Source: Smallanthus sonchifolius (Eukaryota > Streptophyta > Magnoliopsida > Asterales > Asteraceae). From it: a DNA stretch of 64,000 nucleotides. This document shows positions 21,341 through 32,440 of the stretch, in pieces; position 1 is the first letter of the stretch; every line of letters starts with the position of its first letter. The notes below the pieces were generated by a model. That model ran no database searches, was not told the origin of the DNA, and saw nothing but the letters and a program-made list of their open reading frames with translations. The stretch lies in contig CM042028.1 of assembly GCA_023525975.1 (NCBI GenBank), positions 78,181,501 to 78,245,500 of the forward strand. The letters are read 5' to 3'. The position numbers were made by a program, and so were the translations under genes.

Positions 21341-21849
21341 TAAAAGGGAAGAACAAAAAAATGGCCGTCCATCCACCGTGACGTCCGGCTCCACCTGTTA
21401 GAGAGTGTTGGACAATGCCATATAACTATATTTTTTAGGCTGTGCCTACTACAGAAGAAGATGGGTCAGTTTGTTATTGTTTGGGCCATGAGGTTCTTAT
21501 CTTTTTCTTTTTATAATTTTATCCTTGTCCGTCTTCCTTGTCTCTATTTAGACCATTCCCCCGTTGTACTAAGAAATAAAATGACTAATTGAATGATAAA
21601 ATAAAGATAAAGTAACAAACATGGGTGTCAATTTCAAACAAGTTTTTTTACCATATATTCACAAATCTATAACTTCATTTATTCACAATTCCAGACTGCT
21701 ATGATTGAGTACACCGTTTCATACTAGAGATGACAAAATTTATAATTGGACAAAACCCAAATTTATGCTAGTTTATAAAGCTCAAGTTAGGCAAGCTTTT
21801 CACATTCTTTCTCTTCTCAATTTGTTCTGCGTTCTCACAATTACTTCTG
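21338..21849 (+). promoter_or_regulatory. Upstream region of receptor-kinase gene
   Basis: About 500 bases between the microsatellite and the start codon at 21850. The composition is AT-rich with no transposon signature that I recognise, so it presumably holds the promoter and 5' UTR. I cannot place a convincing TATA box. A plus frame at 21705-21890 overlaps the true start out of frame and is not a gene. Confidence 0.4.
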
Positions 21850-22220
21850 ATGGCTGTCCTGGTTGTGCTGCTTGTGTTATTGTTGACTAAGCCAGGATTT
21901 TCACAGTCAAACAATCATGATAAGAATACTAACCTAATCGCAATGCGTTGTGGTCGTGGCACATTGATAAGTCTGCCAAACTTTATCAAGAATCGCAACT
22001 CTACTTTTAATGAACTCAGAATGCAATTATTGAGCAAAGGGGTACTTTATGCAAGGGCGCAAGCTTTAAGTGCTGGGGACTCGGTCTTCGCAGTAGTCCA
22101 ATGCCGGAACTACCTCTCTGTAGATCAGTGTGTGGCTTGTTTTGATGATAGCGTTTCTAAACTGTTCAATTGCACATCTGGAAATGGTGGTTTTATTAGT
22201 TTTGATAACTGTTATGTCAG
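21850..22220 (+). CDS. CRK exon 1: signal peptide and first DUF26
   Basis: ATG at 21850 opens a hydrophobic leader (MAVLVVLLVLLLTKPGFS) followed by the first DUF26 domain. That domain has 'ARAQALSAGDSVFAVVQC' and the C-x8-C-x2-C motif 'CRNYLSVDQCVAC'. The exon ends 'NCYV' plus AG, before a GTAAG donor at 22221 (phase 2 within the Arg codon completed by exon 2). I chose this start because it gives a signal peptide in frame with the domain. Confidence 0.85.
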
Positions 22221-22248
22221 GTAAGATTTTCTTTTATTTACCATTTTA

Positions 22249-23979
22249 TGTAGACACAGGAAATCATTGAAACAACCATTCAATCAAGAATACAAAGATG
22301 AAGAAGAAGATGGGATAACACCCAAAGAAACTTGAATTAATCGATCGACCACTGTCTGATTGTTTACATGCGATCGGTTTATATACCGATTAGAGGGGAA
22401 CGACGCCACGTTTCAATAAAATGTCACAACCCTAATCTAAACAACGTAAAATCGTTGTCTAACTTACAAATGATATACATTTGACCCCTTGACTAATTAC
22501 AATTACATAATTAACCCATTAACTTTCAAGCAAACTTGATCACACAATGAAGACCAACAATCACCCACTAATTGTTGATCCAAGTTTGATCTTTCTGACT
22601 TGATTGCTTCTTTCCTTCTGAATGAAAACCGCAACTAGACTTGAATTCTCTTCTTTTTTATTTCTTGCTTCTTTCTTTCTGATCGAACCACACATGTTTT
22701 GATTCTTGCTTGCCACACGAGTCTTTCTTACTTGCTTTGCCACTGGTCTTTCTTTTCTTCTTGCTATTTGAACCAAATTCCAGCAGGGTTTGCGCCGTCA
22801 AGATTACTCAAACCAACTTTAATTTTAGAAAAAAAAAAAACATCAACCAATCTCAACCTTGCAAGACTTCCTCTTGGCCATGGGTCCTGGCCGAAATTTG
22901 TGATAACATTTCCAGCATCCAGGCTTGAAACGGATTGTTTGTTCTCCTTCAATTGTTAGTGATGAAAAGTTACAATAAACAAACATCCTCTTCCAGAATC
23001 CAATTGCAGCTTAGATAACCCAACCATGAACCTTCTTCTGAACAACACCTTGGATCTCCAAACCTGAATCCACTCCTCCTACCATACTCTAACCGATCCC
23101 TTTTGGATCCTTCAAACTTACTTGGAACACGTATTGCGATCTCAACCAAACTTGCACTTGAACCCGGATATACCTTATTTTTTTCCTTTATTTTCTCTCT
23201 TTAAATCATGAACACGAATCAAGAATTCTTGAACACCAATCTTTTAACGAGACGGTTCCTTTTGACTTGTTGGTATAACAAAAATCCGCAGTTCTTTTCT
23301 TGATTACATGTTTAAACCTTCAATATTTTTCTTTCCTGAACTCACTGCGTCACCATTTTGCACTTAATTACTGTGTCAGACTCCATGTTCCTTGACTTGT
23401 CTTGTACACGAACAACATCCAAGAATTTCTTCCTTTTTCTTATCTTGATCGTACAACAAGATACTATTTCTATGTAACTTAATCTGCCTCCGATGAACCA
23501 AACAACAAAACACCTTTTTTGTTTCTGGATGATACATATGAACAGCCCCTAAAAGTCCTTGAATGTGCCTTTGATATTCCTGATTATAATTTTCAAAGAA
23601 TAGACAAAACAAAAACATACTCGGTTTCTTTCTATTCCACGATGACAAGTAGTCCACACCAACACCTACGCCTTTGCTTCTGATGTCTAGGACCAAAAGG
23701 AAAGATCAATCTGAATTTCTTGATTGAAGAATTGATTTCGATGATCTTGATCTTGATTTTTAGCCAAGGCTCGGATACCACTGTAGATCCGAGGAAATCA
23801 TTGAAACACCCATTCAATTAAGAATACAAAGATGAAGAACAAGATGGGATAAAACCCAAAGAAACTTGAATTAATCAATCGACCACAATCCAAATGTTAG
23901 CATAATTGAGACTTTTTACTAATTATATAATTGACCTATTAATATTCAATCAAACTTGATCACATAGTTAAGGCCAACA
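22249..23979 (-). mobile_element. Non-autonomous LTR element (TRIM/LARD-like) in CRK intron 1
   Basis: LTRs lie at 22249-22560 and 23782-23979 (TGTAGA...CCAACA). A perfect target-site duplication, TTTTA, lies at 22244-22248 and 23980-23984. The minus strand has the primer-binding site TGGTATCCGAGCC next to the 23782 LTR and a purine tract (ATTAGTGGGTGAT) next to the 22249 LTR, which sets the orientation. The LTRs match at their ends; the right one lacks about 115 internal bases. The 1.2-kb interior shows no gag or pol motif. The longest frame (23376-23696, minus, 106 codons) has no recognisable domain. It lies antisense within the intron and could be spliced out with it. Confidence 0.87.
23768..23780 (-). 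promoter_or_regulatory. Primer-binding site of intron-1 LTR element
   Basis: The minus strand reads TGGTATCCGAGCC, one mismatch from the initiator-Met type TGGTATCAGAGCC. Confidence 0.65.
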
Positions 23980-24306
23980 TTTTATCCTTCAGTAAATTCT
24001 CTTCTAACTCCTGTTGGAGCAATCACAGTAAAATCTGTTTGAAATGTCCAAGTAAATGAGAAAAACTCTCTTATCGAGGCTGAATATCCAAATACAGTAA
24101 TTCAATCCAAGACCAACTAAAACAACAATTTATAATTTTTGTATACAATCATGATCATCTATGTTCTTGTTTAATATCTTTCTAAAATTGGTCTATTCAT
24201 TTGTTTAGACATGCCATCCGTTTTCTTGTTTGTTTGGCTTAGAAGGTAATTCTTCAAAATTTGTTTTAAATAAAAGTCCTAGATCTTCTAAACTCTTTGT
24301 TCATAG

Positions 24307-24719
24307 GTATGAAGACTATGCTGACTTCTATAATGACCCGTATGTCATGGAGGATGCGAATGGTATTCCAACTTTATTATGTGGAAATCAATCAGCATCT
24401 CAGCCAACAGTTTTTAATCAAGTTGTAGACGAGTTTTTATCAGATATCAGAGATGCTACTCCTAAAACCTCTAATTTGTATGTGGCATCCACTAGGCAAA
24501 TCACAAGTGAAAATGCAACCGTGTATGTGACTGGACAGTGTGTTGAAGGTATAAATGAGGCCAGTTGCCAAATCTGCATGAATGCAGCATATGACATATT
24601 AAATGATTGCCTTCCAAATACAGAAGGAAGGTTCTTCCACCTGGGTTGTTTTGCAAGGTATTCAGACACTCCATTTTTCAATGTCAACCAGACAATAGAT
24701 ATTACAAGTTTCTTAAAAG
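24307..24719 (+). CDS. CRK exon 2: second DUF26
   Basis: Preceded by an AG acceptor at 24305-24306 and followed by a GTGAGG donor. It encodes 'YEDYADFYND' and 'TVFNQVVDEFLSDIRDAT', then the DUF26 signature 'CVEGINEASCQIC' (C-x8-C-x2-C) and 'RFFHLGCFARYSD'. It joins exon 1 through a split Arg codon. Confidence 0.88.
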
Positions 24720-24830
24720 GTGAGGCCTTTTCTTCTTTCAGATAATTGAAATAATTGAATGTTAACCATATATTAAACCACAGAATGTGACAATGGATGC
24801 ATTTATAACTTCTATATGGTTATATGATAG

Positions 24831-24950
24831 GACATTCAAGTAAGGTATCAATAATTGCTGCAGCCGTTGGTGGTGTAGTTCTTATTTGCCTTATCCTTCT
24901 TTCGTGGTTATTATATCGATCATGGAAAAAGTCGAAGAAGACTGAACAAG
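24831..24950 (+). CDS. CRK exon 3: transmembrane helix
   Basis: Phase-1 exon encoding 'SIIAAAVGGVVLICLILLSW', a clear single membrane span, followed by the basic stop-transfer 'YRSWKKSKKTEQ'. Acceptor ATAG, donor GTGATT. Confidence 0.85.
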
Positions 24951-25179
24951 GTGATTGTATAAATATCTGTTTTGTGTATGAGATAAATTTTCAGTTATTC
25001 CAGGAGATAAACATGCCAACACTGCTGATAGAGCTGTGTACAGGGAGGATTATCATGCAGGATATGTTTCTCATATACTGTTTCTCCAAAATAAATATTT
25101 AATCTAATATTATGTTACTTTCATAATACTGATAACTCCATTTATATATATACATGGACCATGTTTTGCCATGGCATAG

Positions 25180-25289
25180 CCGAATTTGAGGGGGCAGTAC
25201 ATTACAATTATAAAGACCTGCAGCGGGCAACCAATAATTTCAATGAAGAAAATATTCTAGGAAAAGGAGGTTTTGGGGAAGTGTTTAAG
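25180..25289 (+). CDS. CRK exon: juxtamembrane and glycine-rich loop
   Basis: Encodes 'YNYKDLQRATNNFNEEN', the usual start of CRK kinase domains, and the ATP-binding loop 'LGKGGFGEVFK'. Its phase fits a direct join to 24950, skipping the possible exon at 25004-25053. Confidence 0.87.
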
Positions 25290-25371
25290 GTAATAATCAG
25301 TAATTCAAGAAAGTAAAAACCACTTATAAACTTATTTTAGTTCTCTGACTAAGTTTCTGGATGGTTAATAG

Positions 25372-25582
25372 GCACTCCTTGATGACACTAATGTGGTGGC
25401 AGTGAAGAAACTTCAAATACAGCATGACGGAGCAAAAGAAGAATTTGAGAATGAAGTAATGCTTATAAGTAACATTCATCATCGAAATCTTCTACGTCTC
25501 CATGGATGGTCCATTGAAGGATCTTATGTACTTCTTGTCCTGGAATACATGGCGAATGGAAGTCTTGACCAGTTCTTATGGG
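25372..25582 (+). CDS. CRK exon: kinase N-lobe
   Basis: Encodes 'VVAVKKLQIQ' with the catalytic Lys, 'EFENEVMLISNIHHRNLLRL' with the helix-C Glu, and the hinge 'VLEYMANGSLDQFLWG'. Canonical AG and GTAAG borders. Confidence 0.9.
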
Positions 25583-25683
25583 GTAAGTTGAAGTGGCCAT
25601 ACTACTAATTAACTTTCACAAAAAATCTTCTATCTAAAAATAGTGGGTATATATATATGCTAACAAATATGTTCATAATGGAG

Positions 25684-25915
25684 GTGCAAAAAGAGGGACT
25701 CTAAACTGGAACCAACGCTATGAAATAATATTTGGGATAGGTAGGGGTCTTGCTCATCTACACAATGAATTCCATATCAAAATCGTTCACAGAGATATCA
25801 AATCTAGCAATATCCTCCTTAGTGATGATTTTAAACCAAAAATAGCGGATTTTGGGTTGGCAAGATTTCAACCAGAGGACCAAACTCATGTTAGCACCAA
25901 GTTTGCTGGTACATT
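25684..25915 (+). CDS. CRK exon: catalytic and activation loops
   Basis: Encodes 'LNWNQRYEIIFGIGRGLAHL', the catalytic loop 'IVHRDIKSSNILL' and 'KIADFGLARF' with the DFG Asp. The catalytic residues are intact, an RD-type kinase. Donor GTAAG. Confidence 0.9.
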
Positions 25916-26003
25916 GTAAGATGCTAACCACAAAATTGCGCTTCATTAGTTCCTCTTTTTTGTATCACAAGTTCTTCTAGTTTACAATATAATACTATGT
26001 CAG

Positions 26004-26157
26004 GGGATACACAGCCCCAGAATATGCACTCCGTGGTGTTCTGTCAGAAAAAGTTGACACTTACAGCTTTGGAATTGTGACTCTTGAAATTATTAGCGGC
26101 AAAAGGAGTACAGAAGTGAAATTTGATAGTCAATCCACCGATTACCTCCTCGAAAAT
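26004..26157 (+). CDS. CRK exon: activation segment and start of C-lobe
   Basis: Encodes 'GYTAPEYALRGVLSEKVDTY' and 'GIVTLEIISGKRS', ending 'DYLLEN' at a GTGAGA donor in phase 0. Most CRKs have SEKxDVYSFG here, so Thr is a mild change. No following exon is visible. Confidence 0.88.
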
Positions 26158-26505
26158 GTGAGATGAAATATTGATACCCTTCCCTAGCTTTTTGTTTCTT
26201 TAACAAGCAAATTAACATAACCATCTACTCTGCATTTAGCCCACAGAGTCTACCACTTGAGGATGGGCCAAATGCTTGTTGGTACCATCTCCGAGTTTTG
26301 TAGGTGCTTTTTTTATGATAAAAGCACCAACTAACTAACTGAAAAAAAAAAACATAAAGGGTACACATCTTAAGACAAAAATAAAATTAGATATTGAAAG
26401 AAACATGCCTCTAACAACCTCGAAATATAGCACTGGGAATACTTCAACAAAAACAAACAAAGAATATATATAGGGTAAACACAAATTACAGCTTAATTAG
26501 GTATA
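26158..26505 (+). other. Presumed intron or 3' flank of CRK before copia insertion; no exon found
   Basis: Begins with the splice donor after 'DYLLEN'. The rest is AT-rich, with a small hairpin ('ggtgctttt' at about 26302 and 'aaaagcacc' at about 26322). Its continuation after the copia insertion is 31278-31368. No reading frame resembles the missing kinase C-terminus. Confidence 0.5.
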
Positions 26506-26830
26506 TGTTAAAATTTGACAATGTTGAAATAGTCGAAGGGTGGTACGGAAGATCTCAAGGGGTGGCTTGGAGGAGTTTTCAGGTCCAAAGAAGATTTCTT
26601 GTTCCCCAAGTTTATTATTTTTAGTATTTGATTTATTAGAATTAGAAGATGATTGTGTTTCCTAATTCTTGTCTGTCTTGTTTTCCAAGGTTCTAGTAGC
26701 CTATAAATATGGCATAGGTTTATTGTTTAATTGTACTCAGTTTTTCGTTTCAAGTAATAAAGAAAGAGTCGAACAAGTTGTTCAAGATATTCGTGTTTTC
26801 GGTTTGTGATATTCACTTGCTTATTTAACA
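26506..26830 (+). repeat. 5' LTR of copia 26506-31277
   Basis: A 325-bp LTR with a TATA box TATAAATA at 26702-26709 and AATAAA near 26757. It differs from the 3' LTR at a modest number of positions and by a short indel near 26580. Confidence 0.92.
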
Positions 26831-26832
26831 AG

Positions 26833-26845
26833 TGGTATCAGGGCC
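26833..26845 (+). promoter_or_regulatory. Primer-binding site of copia 26506-31277
   Basis: TGGTATCAGGGCC, one mismatch from the initiator-Met type. Confidence 0.7.
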
Positions 26846-26930
26846 TAAACGTTGTTGGCTCGGTTCGTTTAAAGTTGTCCCACCTGTTTCGCAGAGTGAT
26901 TACAAGCAGAAACCGAACAGGACGGCAGAG

Positions 26931-27485
26931 ATGCAGTTGATTGGCGGAATCAAGAAACTCCACAACACGAACTACAACTCATGGTCCACGTGTATGATGT
27001 CTTATCTACAGGGACATGATCTGTGGGAAGTAACCAACGGAGGTGATGTCACGATACCGGGAATCGACACGAACGGTGTGATTAATAAGTGGAGAATGAA
27101 GGTGGGACAGGCCATGTTCCTTCTCAAGACGACGATCGAGGAGGATCTCTTGGATCACATTCGTGATCTCAAAACCCCTAAACAGGCATGGGATACGCTA
27201 GCCTCCTTGTTTTCAAGGAGAAACGACACCAAGCTCCATCTTCTTGAAAACGAGATGTTGTCGGTTAGCCGGAAGGTGATGACAATACCACAATACTTTC
27301 ACAAGGTGAAGTCGTTGTGTAGAGAAATCGGGGGTTTGGATCAGTATTCAAGAGTAGGTGATTCAAGGATGAAACGAATCATCTTACATGGGTTACAGTC
27401 GGAATTCCAGAGTTTCGTGGCAGTCGTCCAAGGCTGGCTAACCCAGCCTTCTCTAACTGATTTCGAAAATTTACGTGCATGTTAA
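26931..27485 (+). pseudogene. Copia gag
   Basis: ATG at 26931 starts 'MQLIGGIKKLHNTNYNSW', the usual N-terminus of copia gag (a GAG/UBN2-type domain). It continues with 'WDTLASLFSRRNDTKLHLLE' and 'IILHGLQSEFQSFVAVV'. It stops at TAA 27483. The zinc knuckle lies further on, near 27680-27730, in another frame. It reads 'C-x2-Y-x4-H-x4-C', so the second Cys is lost. Confidence 0.85.
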
Positions 27486-27773
27486 GAAGCCCTAATAAAA
27501 CAGTTTAGCACAGTTAATGTCAAGGCCCTATTCGCTGAAAGAGGCAAGGGCCAGGATCAAAATAAACCGTGGAACAAATACAAAAACGCTGACCGATCCA
27601 AGAAGAAAGACCGGAATAAAAAGGTCCGAGATAATCAAGGTGAGACCTCGGGAGAACGAAAAAGTAAACCGAACTGGCCTCGTAGGTTTCCTTGGAACTG
27701 CCTTAATTATGAGAGAAAGGGCCACATGGCCAAAGACTGTTGATAACAAAGAGAAGAAGGAAACGCCGCCACA

Positions 27774-30700
27774 ATGGCCGAAGAAGAAACTTGGGATCCC
27801 GAAGCCAATAATATGGCCCAAGTTGTAGATGTTGCCCTAACCGCAACAACTGAACCCAAGTTAAACAGGTTCGGGGAATGGATTGTAGACTCTGGGTGCT
27901 CAAATCATATGACCGGAGACAAGGAGAGGTTGGGCAAAGTAAAACGGTATGCCGAGAATCACGTGGTGGTGATTGCTGACAGTGAGGTTCAGTTCCAACC
28001 CGAGGAGAGACAAAACGGGTTTACCATGGACAAAGTTTTTTATGTACCCGGGATGAAGAAAAACCTATTATCCGTCCCTCAAATCATGGCGACAGGTAAG
28101 TATGTTTTGTTTGGACCTAATGACACGTGCGTGTTTGAAAAATTCGAAACCAAATATGTTCCTATATTAAAAGGGAAAAGAAACGATACTGTTTATGTTT
28201 TGCCAGTTGAGTCAGCTTATGTCGACAAGGCCAAAACTAACCAAACTGCACATTTATGGCACGTCGGGTATGATCGACTCGACCTAATGATGAAGAAAGA
28301 ATTAGTTTGCGGGTTACCTAAGTTTAAAATTAACAAAGAAGTTGTGTGTGCCGGGTGCCAGTTCAGGAAAGCAAAACAACAACCCATCGAGACCTCACAA
28401 CACAAATTAACCGGCCCACTTGAACTGATACATTCTGATGTGTTTAGGCCGGTAAAGTATCCATGTGTAAAAGAGCTGAAGTATATGGTAACATTTATAG
28501 ATGATTTCTTCCGGTATACATGGGTTAATTTCATAAAAGAAAAATCTGAGGTGTTCAAGAAGTTCAAGCTATTTAAGAGTGAAGTTGAAAGTGCAACGGG
28601 TATCTCAGTAAAATGCTTATGATCGGATAATGGAGGCGAGTACCTAGCCACCAATTTTCATAATTCTCTAAAGGAGAATAAGATTCGGCGACAATTAACG
28701 TGCCCAAACACACCCCAACAGAATTGCGTATCCGAAAGAAAGAACCGCCACCTTGGTGAAACGTGTAGAACTATCTTGCATGCAAAGAACTTACCGGGGA
28801 GATTTTGGGCCGAAGCTATGCGAACCAGGGCACACGTAATAAATAGACTTCCACCATAAAATCAAGACATCGTATCACCTTACGAGAAACATTTCAATAA
28901 GAAACCGAATGTTACACACTTTAAAGTCTTCATATGTATATGCTATGTTTTCGTGCCCAATCAACAAAGGCACAAGTTGGAAAAAGAAAGTCGTACGCTG
29001 CCTATTCGTGGGATACGACTCGGAAAGAAAAGGTTGGAGGTGTTGTGATCCAACCATGAACTAGTGCTACGTATCAAGGTACGTGGTGTTTGACGAGAAT
29101 TCGTCCTGGTAGTTTGAGAACAAAGAACCGTTGCCAGATACTGATTCGTTGAAGGAAAAACTAGAGACTTCGGATGTCCATCTGACCCTCGATGACATTG
29201 ATCCAACGGTTGAGGAAAGCAGTGGGCCGTCGAGCCCAATTACGAGCCCCACACCCGGCACAAGCCAACGTCAACAACCATGGCAAACGGGTTCTCATGG
29301 GCCAGGTCCGAACATCCCTGAAACGGGTCCTAGACGATCGACTCGGGTTTCAAAACCAAACCCCAAAATATGTAGTAAATGTGGCAATAACCGAGGAAGT
29401 CGAACTGGAGCCACAAACGTATGAAGAAGCATGCAAGAAGAGGGAATGGAACCTTGCAATGCAAGAAGAAATCGATGCTATGACTCGAAACAAAACATGG
29501 GTCGTAGTGCCTAAACCGGAAGACGTTAAGCCTGTGTCTTGCAAGTGGGTGTTCAAGATAAAACACTAGGAGGATGGTTCGATTTAAAGGCACAAAGATC
29601 GATTAGTGGCACGGGGGTTCTCACAAAAGTTTGGAATTGATTATGAAGACACGTTCAGTCTCATAGCAAAATTAACAATGGTCCGAGTGGTGATAGCTAT
29701 AGCGGCCAGTAAAGGGTGGATGTTGCACCAAATGGACGTAAAGAATGCTTTTCTTTACGGTGATCTGGATCATACGATCCATATGGACCAATCGAAAGGG
29801 TTCGTGAGCAAATAAAATCCGTATTACGTTTGCAAGTTAATCAAAGCAATTTACGGGTTAAAACAATCCCCAAGGGCGTGGTTCGATAAGATGGGCGGGT
29901 TCCTACAACACAATGATTTCGAGATGTCAAAAGTAGATGCAAGTATGTTTGTTAAATAAACCGGCTCTCGAGTAGTCATAATTTTGGTATATGTTGATGA
30001 CATGATTATAACCGGTGATGATGAAGCCGGTATTGAACAATTAAAACACAATTTGGGGGTTCATTTTCTTATGAAAGATCTCGGAAGACTAAGCCATTTT
30101 CTAGGCTTAGAGTTACAATATGAAGAGCGGGCCATTTTTCTACACCAACACAGGTATTGTGTCGACCTCCTAGTTCGTTTTGGTATGCTCGACTGCAAAC
30201 CGAATGATACACCAATGGATAACGTTGTGAACTTTAGTGTTGATAAAGGCAAGGTGTTATCCGACCCTACTATGTATCGCCAAATAGTGGGGAGTCTAAT
30301 TTATTTGACCCTAACCGGACCCGATATAGCATTTGAAGTCAGGTTTTGAGTCGATACATGCAAACCCAAAAAAAACCTCACCTCGAAGCAATTAGAAGAG
30401 TGTTACGGTATATGAAATCAACTCTCGGTCTCTGTGTTCGGTATAGACGAGGTGAGAAGCTCGAGTTAACGAGATATTGTGATGCTGATTATGCGGGTGA
30501 CGTAGACACACGGCGATCGACTATAGGGTATGTGTTCAAATTGGGTCAAGGAGCGGTAACGTGGTGTAGTAAACGGCAGCCCACCGTTTCTTTATCTACT
30601 ACTGAGGCTGAATATCGAGCTGCTGCAATGGCTGATCAAGAAATTATGTGGATGAAATTGTTACTCGGGGAACTAAAGCTCAAAACGGATGGTAATGTGG

Positions 30701-30951
30701 TGCTATATTGTGACAATATGTCATCAATACCTCTAGTAAAGTATCCTATGTTCCATGCAAGGTCAAAGCACATAGAAGTACACTATCACTTTATACATGA
30801 AAAGGTGTTACAAGGGAAAATTGACTTAAAGTATGTAGACACTCATCATCAAGTAGTAGATGTGTTTACTAAGAGCCTGCCAAGTGTGAAGCTTAGAGAG
30901 TTTCGAGATGCTTTGAACATGAAGACAGTCAACATTGAGAGGGAGTGTTAA
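27774..30951 (+). pseudogene. Copia pol: protease, integrase, RT, RNase H
   Basis: Protease signature 'WIVDSGCSNHMTGD' near 27880, GAG-pre-integrase 'HLWHVGYDRL', and integrase 'YMVTFIDDFFRYTWVNF', then 'SDNGGEY' just after a TGA at 28621. RT lies in another frame (29192-29569, 29606-29815, 29984-30349), with 'MDVKNAFLYGDL' and the catalytic 'VYVDDMIIT'. RNase H is at 30346-30951 in a third frame ('YCDADYAGDVDTRRSTIGYV', 'STTEAEYRAA', 'IEVHYHFIHEKV'). There are TAA stops at about 29814 and 29957, a TAG at about 29567, and frame changes in 28860-29190 and near 30345. All domains are recognisable but none lies in one intact frame. Confidence 0.9.
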
Positions 30952-31277
30952 AATTTGACAATGTTGAAATAGTCGAAGGGTGGTACGGAAGATCTCAAGG
31001 GGTGGTTTGGAAAATATCTAAAGTTTAGGGTCCAAAGAAGATTTCTTGTTCCTTAAGTTTATTATTTTTAGTATTTGATTTATTAGAATTAGAAGATGAT
31101 TGTGTTTCATAATTCGTGTCTGTCTTGTTTTCCATGGTTCTAGTAGCCTATAAATATGGCATAGGTTTATTGTTTAATTGTACTCAGTTTTTTGTTTCAA
31201 GTAATAAAGAAATAGTCGAACAAGTTGTTCAAGATCTTCGTGTTTTCGATTTGTGATATTCACTTGGTTATTTAACA
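30946..31277 (+). repeat. 3' LTR of copia 26506-31277
   Basis: A 332-bp LTR with a TATA box at 31149-31156. It is followed by the GTATA duplication. Confidence 0.92.
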
Positions 31278-31368
31278 GTATAGATTAAAACTTTCCCTTT
31301 CCTTAAGTAGGGTATGACTCAAATATATTGCTTTAGGTCATTGAGTCTTCAATTTGCAGTAGAGATTA

Positions 31369-32440
31369 TGTTGAAATGTGCCACCCCATTTATGCATGCG
31401 GGTTTGCATTTGACCATGTAATTTCAATTGTTAAGTTATTGTGGTTTGTCTTTAGTTTGTATTAGTCTAGTCACGGATTTGATGTTTTGCTAGCTCGTCT
31501 TTTCATGAGTGAAGACATTGTGTGCAAATAATTCGATTTGTGTGTCATTTAGCCGTTACACAATAAACGTTTGATGTCTGGTGGAATTCATCCCAGTCTG
31601 TAGAGAGAGTCCTAGTCTTTAGGAAGAATAAGTCTATCTATTACTTTCAATATTATCTAGAGTTACGATTTGTCTGTATTGTTTTGGCTATTTAGAAGCC
31701 TCATCGTTTAATGAATTGAGATAACTTGTAACGGCATTTTCACAAGTAACTCATTCAACATTGTGGTATGAGAGTTTCTTCTAGTTCTGAAAAAAAAGAG
31801 AAAAAAACACAACCGCATGTTTGTAGTTCTCAATTTCTCTCTAATGGCACACAACACCTTACACGTACCATCTACAATGCTCCCAATCTTCAAGGGTGAA
31901 GGTTACACATTCTAGAACATTAGAATAAAAACCTTGCTGTTATCTCAGGATCTATGGGACTTTGTGGCAACCGCTACAATGACGCCGATGGAGATCGTGT
32001 TGGGCTGAGAGAGAAGAGGAACTCTCACTGATCATTCTGTTCCACGATGAGATCTTCTCCCGTATTGCTGCAACCACTACATCAAGACACACTTGGACTC
32101 TATTACAAACCAAGTACGATGGGGACTTAAAGGTGAAGACTATAAAGTTGCAGGGCCTACAAAGAGAATTTGAAACAGTTCAATTGAAAGGCAAAGAAGC
32201 TAGAGCTGATTTCTTGTCCAAGGTCATGAAGAATATTAACCAGAAAAGTGCTTACGGGGAGGAGGTTTCAGATCCAAAAATTATGGAGAAAGTGCTTATG
32301 AACAGACCACCATAATGGGATTACATGGTAACAACCATAGAGGAATAGAGAAGTTTAACTAAGTTGACCTTTGATCAACTTATAGGTTGTTTCCAGGATC
32401 ACGAAACACGATGAATAGAGGCATGGAAGTTGTTGTAGAA
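31369..32440 (+). mobile_element. 5' part of a copia element, truncated
   Basis: A probable LTR at 31369-31760 with mirrored ends TGTTGAA and TTCAACA. It is followed by TGGTATGAGAG in place of the primer-binding site (one mismatch from TGGTATCAGAG) and then a gag region. No RT or second LTR is present: the element breaks off before the copia LTR at 32675. 31278-31368 before it is the continuation of the receptor-kinase flank. Confidence 0.65.
31844..32430 (+). pseudogene. Copia gag (UBN2-type), broken
   Basis: Starts at ATG 31844 with 'IFKGEGYTF', a TAG where Trp is expected, then 'NIRIKTLLLSQDLWDFV'. After frame breaks, 32133-32315 reads 'IKLQGLQREFETVQLKGKEA' and 'YGEEVSDPKIMEKVLM', classic copia gag motifs of the type that binds the element's RNA. 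The tail includes 'KLTFDQLIG' in a further segment. Several stops, not functional. Confidence 0.75.

Larger units (their letters stand above)
21850..26157 (+). pseudogene. DUF26 cysteine-rich receptor-like kinase (CRK2/CRK3/CRK42-like), last exon not seen
   Basis: A plant CRK: two extracellular DUF26 (Gnk2-like) domains, a membrane helix and a Ser/Thr kinase. Exons 21850-22220, 24307-24719, 24831-24950, 25180-25289, 25372-25582, 25684-25915 and 26004-26157 join in phase (1,1,0,1,2,0) to 537 codons. Both DUF26 domains show C-x8-C-x2-C. The kinase has GKGGFGEV, VAVKK (Lys about 350), HRDIKSSN (Asp about 446), DFG (about 464) and a TAPEYA loop. CRKs of this type end with another exon starting near 'AWKLY', adding about 100 residues of C-lobe and tail. 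I find it neither in 26158-26505 nor in 31278-31368, so the gene is probably truncated by rearrangement among the transposons. CRKs act at the plasma membrane in stress and defence signalling. Intron 1 hosts a 1.7-kb retroelement. Confidence 0.85.
26506..31277 (+). mobile_element. Complete but decayed Ty1/copia element, plus strand
   Basis: A 4.77-kb element with LTRs at 26506-26830 and 30946-31277 (TGTTAAAATTTG...TTTAACA) and a perfect target-site duplication, GTATA, at 26501-26505 and 31278-31282. The primer-binding site TGGTATCAGGGCC follows the left LTR by two bases, and a purine run ('gagagggag') precedes the right LTR. The interior runs gag, protease, integrase, RT, RNase H, the copia order. 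Several stops and frameshifts make it inactive. It sits just after the last visible exon of the receptor kinase and splits whatever followed. Confidence 0.93.

Noticed and set aside
25004..25053. Possible extra exon of the receptor kinase with AG acceptor and in-phase frame
   Set aside because: The expected donor reads GATATG and not GT. Skipping it joins 24950 to 25180 in phase and gives the normal CRK layout, so I did not call an exon or a splice lesion.
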